In this document: positions 1-4,829 of the stretch, piece after piece
How the letters are laid out: the number at the start of each line of letters is the position of its first letter
How positions within the stretch are numbered: the stretch's first letter is position 1
From: Archangium sp.
GTDB lineage: Bacteria > Myxococcota > Myxococcia > Myxococcales > Myxococcaceae
DNA: 5,968 bases
Assembly: GCA_016793525.1 (NCBI GenBank)
Contig: JAEUJT010000347.1
Coordinates: forward strand, 1-5,968
Direction: 5' to 3'
Translations under genes and position numbers: made by a program
The notes under the pieces: model-generated
Database searches by the model: none
Told to the model about the DNA's origin: nothing
What the model saw: the letters and a program-made list of their open reading frames with translations, nothing else

Positions 1-989
1 GACCCGAGGCGCTCGAATGGCTCGCCTGTCCAGATTGCGGAGCCGCTCTGGCGCTTACGGCGCAGCAGCAGGTGGCAGACGACGGGCACATTCTCTCCGG
101 CTCGTTGGGTTGCCATGGGTGTGCGCGCTCGTTCGAGCTGCTCGCGGGCGTTCCCGTGTTGCTTCCCAAAGAGGTGCCTTTGGTGGCGACTCGTACCGCG
201 GCTCGGTTCGCCGCTGAGTGGACCCGCTGGGCGCAGCTTCGCTCCTACTACGAGCGCCAGTTCTTCGATTGGGTCGCCCCTGTGTCGCGCGACGACTTCA
301 TTGACCGCCTCGTGTTGGAGGGCGGGTGTGGAAAGGGTCGACACACCTCGCTGATCGCCAACTTCGCGCGTCAGGTCGTCGCCCTCGATCTCGGCGAGAG
401 CGCATGGGTGGCCTTCGCGAATACGCGGCATCTCCCCAACGTGCACGTGGTGATGGGCGACGTGAACCGCGCGCCTGCAACGAGGGCGTTCGACGTGGCG
501 TTCTCCGTCGGAGTGCTCCACCACCTGCCCGACCCGCGCCACGGGTTCTCGTCGCTGACCAGCCATGTCAAAGAAGGCGGGCGCGTGGTCGCGTGGGTGT
601 ACGGCCAAGAAGGCAACGAGTGGATTACGCGCTGGGTCGACCCTGTTCGAAAAACGATCACCTCTCGGCTACCGCCCATGCTGCTTCATCGCTTGAGTTG
701 GGGGCCGTCGGCGGCGCTCGTCGCTGTGATCCGCGCGTTCTATCGCCCCGATTCCCAGGGCCGCGGTCCAGCGCTCCCGTACGGTGACTACTTCGCTTCG
801 ATGTATGCCTTTCCGGTCGACGAGATTCATTCGATCGTTTTTGATCAGCTGGTGACGCCGGTTGCCCATTACCTGACCGAGGCCGCCGTGAAGCACTGGT
901 TCGACAGCGGCTTTCGCGACGTCGTCGTGCGCTCGCACCGTGGGTACAGCTGGACAGCGACCGCGCTGGTTGCGCGCGGCTCAGCGTAA
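1..989 (+). CDS. Class I SAM-dependent methyltransferase with N-terminal Trm112-like zinc ribbon, 5' end missing
   Basis: The reading frame is open from the left edge (first whole codon at 3) to the TAA at 987-989, 328 visible residues, so the start lies outside the window. A GTG at 72 could be taken as the start, but it would cut a zinc-ribbon module in half: CPDC (27-38) and CHGC (111-122) form a paired CxxC arrangement, followed by a GVPVLLP stretch, as in Trm112/YcaR-like domains. The Rossmann methyltransferase core follows: motif I LEGGCGKG (315-338), the acidic LDLG strand end (about 384-395), GDVNRAP (about 456-476), the FDVAFSVGVLHHLPDP core (about 489-536) and a KEGGRVV strand (about 570-590). 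This is the usual SAM-binding order. The C-terminal part, with HYLTEAAVKHWFDSGF, is typical of methyltransferases in polysaccharide clusters. The substrate cannot be read from sequence; a sugar or lipid-linked glycan is likely from context. The 3' end overlaps the convergent epimerase gene by 9 bases. Confidence 0.9.
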   Translation, partial: PEALEWLACPDCGAALALTAQQQVADDGHILSGSLGCHGCARSFELLAGVPVLLPKEVPLVATRTAARFAAEWTRWAQLRSYYERQFFDWVAPVSRDDFIDRLVLEGGCGKGRHTSLIANFARQVVALDLGESAWVAFANTRHLPNVHVVMGDVNRAPATRAFDVAFSVGVLHHLPDPRHGFSSLTSHVKEGGRVVAWVYGQEGNEWITRWVDPVRKTITSRLPPMLLHRLSWGPSAALVAVIRAFYRPDSQGRGPALPYGDYFASMYAFPVDEIHSIVFDQLVTPVAHYLTEAAVKHWFDSGFRDVVVRSHRGYSWTATALVARGSA

Positions 990-1946
990 GAAGGGCGCCC
1001 CGTCGGGGGTGTTGAGCCAGTCGACATACCGTCGGAGCCCGGTGGGGAGGTCGACGGTTGCTTTCCACCCAAGCCGGTCCTCCGCTTTGTGCGTCGCGGC
1101 GCAGGTGAGGGGGACATCTCCTGCCTGCGCTCCGAGGTGTGTGCGCTTGGCCGTGCGACCAGTCGAATGCTCAAGTGCCGTCAGCAGCGCTCCGAGCTGT
1201 ACCGGGTGTGCGCCTCCCAGATTGATGACGTCGAAGGTTGGCCAGTCTCGAGCCAAAGCGCTCAAAATACCGCGAACCGTGTCATCGACGTAGGTGTAGT
1301 CCCGAGCCGAGGTGAGATCGCCCATCAGGGTGATCTCTTCATTGCGGAGCAAGCGGCGCGAAAACTTGGCGATGGCGAGATCGGGCCGCTGCCTCGGGCC
1401 ATAGACAGTGAAGAATCGAAGGGCCACCGTCTGTAACCCATACAGGTGGTTGAATGTTGAACAGAGCAGTTCTCCCGCCGCCTTGGTTGCTGCGTACGGC
1501 GAAATGGGGCGATCGATGCGGTCATCTTCACGAAACGGAGGGTTCGAGCGCGCGCCGTAGACGCTGCTCGACGAGGCAAAGATGAATTTCGAGACGCCGC
1601 ATCGGCGTGCCGCATCGAGCAACATCGTCGTGCCCTCGACGTTCACGCGAGTGTACACAACAGGGTTTTCGACTGACGGTCGAACGCCGGCCTTTGCCGC
1701 GAGATGCACGACCGCGCCATTTTCGCCCAGTGCCTCGAGCCCGAGCTCGACCTTCGCTCGGTCACAGATGTCACCCTCGACGAAGACCGCGCGACCACCC
1801 CACCGGGCGATGTTCATGCGCTTGATCTCTGGATCATAGAAGTCGTCGACGTTGTCGAGCACCACAACGGCGTCGCCGCGCGCGAGCAACGCGTCGACGA
1901 CATGGGAGCCGATGAACCCGGCTCCTCCTGTGACCATGACTCTCAT
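981..1946 (-). CDS. NAD-dependent sugar-nucleotide epimerase, UDP-glucuronate 4-epimerase-like
   Basis: This encodes 321 residues of the extended short-chain dehydrogenase family, which interconverts nucleotide sugars in the cytoplasm. The N-terminal TGGAGFIG (residues 6-13) is the NAD-binding GxxGxxG loop. LDNVDDFYDP (30-39) resembles the LDNxNDYYDP of UDP-glucuronate 4-epimerases (CapI/LpsL type). HLAAKAGVRPSVENP (81-95), SSSSVYG (125-131), the catalytic YAATK (Tyr151, Lys155), LRFFTVYGPRQRPD (176-189) and ARDYTYVDD (214-222) all fit that family, whose usual length is about 320-340. The start at 1946 is preferred over an in-frame codon at 2006 because the protein then begins MRVMVTGG right at the Rossmann fold, an AGGAG lies just upstream, and the ATG overlaps the upstream stop as ATGA. 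It is the last gene of the three-gene operon. UDP-glucose 4-epimerase or another sugar epimerase/dehydratase remains possible; the glucuronate assignment is inference from motifs. Confidence 0.88.
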   Translation of the reverse strand: MRVMVTGGAGFIGSHVVDALLARGDAVVVLDNVDDFYDPEIKRMNIARWGGRAVFVEGDICDRAKVELGLEALGENGAVVHLAAKAGVRPSVENPVVYTRVNVEGTTMLLDAARRCGVSKFIFASSSSVYGARSNPPFREDDRIDRPISPYAATKAAGELLCSTFNHLYGLQTVALRFFTVYGPRQRPDLAIAKFSRRLLRNEEITLMGDLTSARDYTYVDDTVRGILSALARDWPTFDVINLGGAHPVQLGALLTALEHSTGRTAKRTHLGAQAGDVPLTCAATHKAEDRLGWKATVDLPTGLRRYVDWLNTPDGAPFLR

Positions 1947-3853
1947 GACACTCCTGAAGATCTGAGCCAGCGCCGTCGCCAGAGCTCGAACATCATCAAC
2001 GTCCACAGCTGTTTGCGGTGATCATATCGGCCCGCATCATGGTCGGCCACGAGCTGTCGAACGCGCTGCGGGTTGAAGATCCCGACGCTGCGGAGGCTCG
2101 CCTCCCCGAGGAGATCTTCGCGCAGCTCACGAAGCGGATCTTTGAGCCAGTACGCGACTGGGAGCGCGAACCCGTGCTTTTTTCTGTGCAAGATATGCGG
2201 CGGCAACATGCCGCGCAGGGCGCGCTTGAGAAGCCACTTTCGTGAGAACGGTCGCAGCCGGTGGTGCAGCGGCAGCCGAAAGACATTTTCGACGACTTTC
2301 GTGTCCAAGAAAGGCGAGCGCACCTCGAGCGACGCCGCCATCGAAGCGCGGTCGACCTTGGTCAGAATGTCGTCGGCGAGATAAAATGTACAATAAAAGC
2401 GCAGCACCTGCTCGAGCCCCCGCTCGTTCCTCTCGCGGGCAAATGCCCGAATTGGCTCGTAGACCTTCGCGCCACCGTCGCCTGGAGCGAAGGCCGGGGA
2501 GAGCAGACCGGCGAGGTGGTGTGGTTGGAAAGAACCGAGCCAGGCCTGGTGCCGTACGACGTCGTCGGCCCCGACACCCTGGAGGAACGTGCGCAGCTTA
2601 AACGTGAAGGGGAGGTAGCCAGACGACGCGGGCAGCCCCGACGTCGCGTCGAGCGCGGCCTTGGCGAGCCGATGTGGAAGCCGGTGCGCGACCTCACCTG
2701 CCGAATGTGCCGCAAATGTCGCGTAGCCCCCGAAGAGCTCGTCGGCCCCGTCGCCGCTCAACGCCACGGTCGTGTGCTGCCTGGTGAAGCGGGAAAGCAA
2801 GAAGGTTGGAATGTACGATGCATCGGCGAATGGCTCGTCGAGCTGCTCGGCCAGCTGGGGTACCAGGTCGAGGCACGCCGTAGGTGACAGGCGCAGCTCG
2901 TGGTGATCGGTACCGAGCGCCTCAGCGACGTCGCGCGCGTACCGGCTTTCATCGAACTCGGCCTCGTCGAACGCGATGGTGAAGGTCTTCGGGCGAGGCC
3001 GCTCCCTCGCCACCAGCGCCGCGATGGCCGCCGAGTCGATGCCGCCGGAAAGAAAAACACCGATCGGCACATCGGCGATCAGCCGTCGCCGAACGGCGTC
3101 GGTGAGTGTCCCCAACAGCTCACCCGCCGCGTCATCGGCCGCTCTGGGCGACCACGACGTCAGCCTTTGGTTCAGGCTGCGCTCCGGCGCTTGGGGCAGG
3201 GCGTAGTACCGGCGGGCGTGGAGCTGCCGGCCATCGAACGTCAGCTGATGCCCTGCCTCCAGCTTGTGCACGTCGCGCAGAATGGTTCGAGGCGTCGGCA
3301 CGTACTCGAAAGCCAAATAGTGGTGCAACGACTGAACGTCGAGCTCGCTCGGGCATGCTCGGTGCGTGCGCAGCGCTTTGAGCTCGCTCGCGAAGAGCAG
3401 CGTCTGCCCGCGGAGGGAGTAGTAGAACGGCTTTTTCCCGAAACGATCTCGTGCAGCGTGCAGCGTGCGGGTGCGGCTGTCCCAAATGGCAAATGCAAAC
3501 ATGCCGTCGATGTGTTCAGTCAGCGCCGCGCCCCACTCGAGGTACGCGTGTAAGAGCACCTCGGTGTCTGACGTGGTCTTGAAGGCGTGGCCTCGCGCGA
3601 CCAGCTGATGTTTCAGCTCGAGGTGGTTGTAGATCTCCCCGTTGAAGACCAGGGTGGCGCCCAGGGCGCTCATGGGCTGGTGCCCTGACACGAGGTCGAT
3701 CACCGCCAGCCGCCGAAACGCCAGGCCGCACGGCCCGTCGAGGAAGAGCCCACTGTCGTCGGGCCCGCGGTGGGCCAGCGCCAGCGACATTCGCTCGAGC
3801 GTCTCGCGCGACGGAGGGACCTCAAACGAGACAATACCTGCGACGCCGCACAT
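1943..3853 (-). CDS. asnB: Glutamine-hydrolysing asparagine synthase (AsnB-type amidotransferase)
   Basis: This is a full-length 636-residue class II amidotransferase: the N-terminal half releases ammonia from glutamine and the C-terminal half activates a carboxylate with ATP and amidates it. Cys2 in MCGVAGIV is the glutaminase nucleophile. RGPDD (29-33), FNGEIYN (70-76) and SDTEVLL (95-101) form the glutamine pocket. SGGIDS (269-274) is the ATP pyrophosphatase loop, followed by SGDGADELFGGY (366-377), DRASMAASLEVRSPFLD (501-517) and KKHGF (558-562). All key motifs are present, so it should be active. The ATG at 3853 is fixed by the need for Cys2. No clear Shine-Dalgarno sequence precedes it, and the gap to the upstream glycosyltransferase stop is only 6 bases, which suggests coupled translation. 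In polysaccharide loci such proteins may make asparagine or amidate a sugar uronic acid (WbpS-like proposal); the acceptor cannot be told from sequence. The family is secure; the substrate is not. Confidence 0.95.
   Translation of the reverse strand: MCGVAGIVSFEVPPSRETLERMSLALAHRGPDDSGLFLDGPCGLAFRRLAVIDLVSGHQPMSALGATLVFNGEIYNHLELKHQLVARGHAFKTTSDTEVLLHAYLEWGAALTEHIDGMFAFAIWDSRTRTLHAARDRFGKKPFYYSLRGQTLLFASELKALRTHRACPSELDVQSLHHYLAFEYVPTPRTILRDVHKLEAGHQLTFDGRQLHARRYYALPQAPERSLNQRLTSWSPRAADDAAGELLGTLTDAVRRRLIADVPIGVFLSGGIDSAAIAALVARERPRPKTFTIAFDEAEFDESRYARDVAEALGTDHHELRLSPTACLDLVPQLAEQLDEPFADASYIPTFLLSRFTRQHTTVALSGDGADELFGGYATFAAHSAGEVAHRLPHRLAKAALDATSGLPASSGYLPFTFKLRTFLQGVGADDVVRHQAWLGSFQPHHLAGLLSPAFAPGDGGAKVYEPIRAFARERNERGLEQVLRFYCTFYLADDILTKVDRASMAASLEVRSPFLDTKVVENVFRLPLHHRLRPFSRKWLLKRALRGMLPPHILHRKKHGFALPVAYWLKDPLRELREDLLGEASLRSVGIFNPQRVRQLVADHDAGRYDHRKQLWTLMMFELWRRRWLRSSGVS
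1951..1955 (-). promoter_or_regulatory. Ribosome binding site (AGGAG) of the epimerase gene
   Basis: On the minus strand AGGAG lies 4 bases before the ATG at 1946-1944, inside the 3' end of the upstream amidotransferase gene. The spacing is a little short but usable. Together with the ATGA overlap it decides the start of the epimerase at 1946 rather than 20 codons upstream. Confidence 0.55.
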
Positions 3854-3859
3854 GGTTCG

Positions 3860-4828
3860 TTAGCCGTTCTTCGCAGGGGCTGCCGGGTCGTTGAGCACCG
3901 TCGCCACGATGTACGGCCGGGTGCCTTGGCTCTCGTAGTACGTGCGCACCAGCACCTCGGCGATGAACCCGAGCAAGATCGAGAGACACCCGATCAACCC
4001 GCCCATCGCCGTCACGAGCGGGAGGGGCGTGGAAACAAAGTCTTTCTGGCCTGTCAGCTTGAAATACACCGCCAGCGAGAAGGCCAGGAAGCCGAAGAAC
4101 AGAGACATCAGGCCGAAGCCGCCGAATATATAAATTGGTGTCGTGAGGTAGCCAAAAAGAAACTTCACGACCATCAAGTCGAGCAATACCTTAATGATTC
4201 GATTGAAGCCATATTTCGAAACACCGTGCTGCCGCGCGCGATGGTTGACCGGCATCTCGGTGACCTTCGCGCCCTGCCAATGTGCATAAATGGGAATGAA
4301 GCGGTGCATCTCGCCGTAGAGGCGAACGCCCTCGATCACCGAACGTCGGTACGCCTTCATCGTGCAGCCGTAGTCGTGGAGCCGAACTCCGCCGATCATC
4401 GAGATGAGCGCGTTGGCGAGCTTTGACGGCAGCACGCGGAGCGCGTGGTCTTTCCGCCGAACCCGCCAGCCAGAGACGCAGTCGTAGCCAGTCTCCAGTT
4501 GTTCTAGCAGCTTGGGTATGTCGGCCGGGTCGTTCTGCCAGTCGCCGTCCATCGGTACGATGACTGCTCCTCTGGCGCGCTCGATCCCGGCCGAGAGCGC
4601 AGCCGTCTGGCCAAAATTGCGGCGAAATCGAATCACGATCAGCCTCGGGTCGCTCGCGGCCAGCGCGGTCAGGTGCTCGAACGTCGCGTCAGCGCTGCCA
4701 TCGTCAATTGCAATTATTTCATATTCACGCGCGAGGTCTTGAAGTGTGCGCGTCAATTCCTCATGGACAACGCGAACGTTCTGTTCTTCGTTGTAAAACG
4801 GAATGACGATCGAGAGCTCTGGAGACAT
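3860..4828 (-). CDS. Family 2 glycosyltransferase, polyprenyl-phosphate sugar synthase type (DPM1/GtrB/ArnC/RgtE-like)
   Basis: This 322-residue enzyme is predicted to transfer a sugar from a nucleotide donor to a polyprenyl phosphate at the inner face of the membrane. The GT-A domain shows SIVIPFYNEE (6-15), IDDGSAD (41-47), RRNFGQTAALSAG (69-81), the metal-binding MDGDWQNDP (93-101, in place of the commoner MDADLQDPP), HDYGCTMKAYRR (151-162), HRFIP (175-179) and HGVSKYG (201-207). Two hydrophobic helices follow (about 231-257 and 267-292), the usual two-helix anchor of GtrB/ArnC-type proteins. The ATG at 4828 is the only ATG/GTG/TTG start available, since a stop in frame lies at 4850-4852 and no such codon lies between them. 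It is the first gene of the operon and is divergent from a GT-C glycosyltransferase, a natural partner that would use its lipid-linked product. The sugar is unknown. The helix-1 region is unusually AT-rich for this window. Confidence 0.92.
   Translation of the reverse strand: MSPELSIVIPFYNEEQNVRVVHEELTRTLQDLAREYEIIAIDDGSADATFEHLTALAASDPRLIVIRFRRNFGQTAALSAGIERARGAVIVPMDGDWQNDPADIPKLLEQLETGYDCVSGWRVRRKDHALRVLPSKLANALISMIGGVRLHDYGCTMKAYRRSVIEGVRLYGEMHRFIPIYAHWQGAKVTEMPVNHRARQHGVSKYGFNRIIKVLLDLMVVKFLFGYLTTPIYIFGGFGLMSLFFGFLAFSLAVYFKLTGQKDFVSTPLPLVTAMGGLIGCLSILLGFIAEVLVRTYYESQGTRPYIVATVLNDPAAPAKNG
4127..4155 (-). promoter_or_regulatory. Possible internal promoter inside the glycosyltransferase gene
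   Basis: In an AT-rich patch the minus strand reads TTGGCT (4155-4150), a 17-base spacer, then TATATA (4132-4127). Each box matches 4 of 6 sigma-70 consensus bases. It would drive the amidotransferase and epimerase, about 275 bases upstream of the amidotransferase start. The same bases encode hydrophobic residues of the first membrane helix, so the match may be chance. Confidence 0.18.
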
Positions 4829-4829
4829 G
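4826..4829. other. Overlapping divergent start codons in a shared CATG
   Basis: The palindrome CATG holds the ATG of the minus-strand family-2 glycosyltransferase (4828-4826) and the ATG of the plus-strand GT-C gene (4827-4829). With these starts there is no intergenic DNA, so each promoter would have to lie within the opposite coding region. The minus-strand start is firm. The plus-strand start could instead be the ATG at 4842, which would leave 13 bases between the genes. Neither start has a well-spaced Shine-Dalgarno sequence: GGAG at 4821-4824 is only 2 bases from the 4827 ATG. Confidence 0.6.

Noticed and set aside
995..1010. CCCC-GTC-GGGG hairpin just past the methyltransferase stop as a terminator
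   Set aside because: The stem is only four pairs with a three-base loop and no T tract follows; it is coding sequence of the epimerase C-terminus.
1947..2006. 20-codon N-terminal extension of the epimerase
   Set aside because: It precedes the Rossmann fold start, is encoded within the end of the amidotransferase gene, and a better start with AGGAG and ATGA overlap exists at 1946.
2261..3553. Long plus-strand frames of 208 and 217 codons opposite the amidotransferase gene
   Set aside because: They lie wholly inside a well-supported gene with every catalytic motif, have low-complexity charged composition and no recognisable domain.
3770..4426. 218-codon plus-strand frame spanning the amidotransferase/glycosyltransferase junction
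   Set aside because: It is antisense to two confident genes and shows no domain or membrane pattern.
4706..4715. Perfect 10-base palindrome AATTGCAATT
   Set aside because: It falls in codons of the conserved IIAIDDG strand of the glycosyltransferase with no matching partner site; it is probably chance, though a regulator site for the divergent gene cannot be excluded.
4700..4826. Promoter for the plus-strand GT-C gene
   Set aside because: No pair of -35 and -10 boxes with acceptable spacing was found by eye, so none is annotated.
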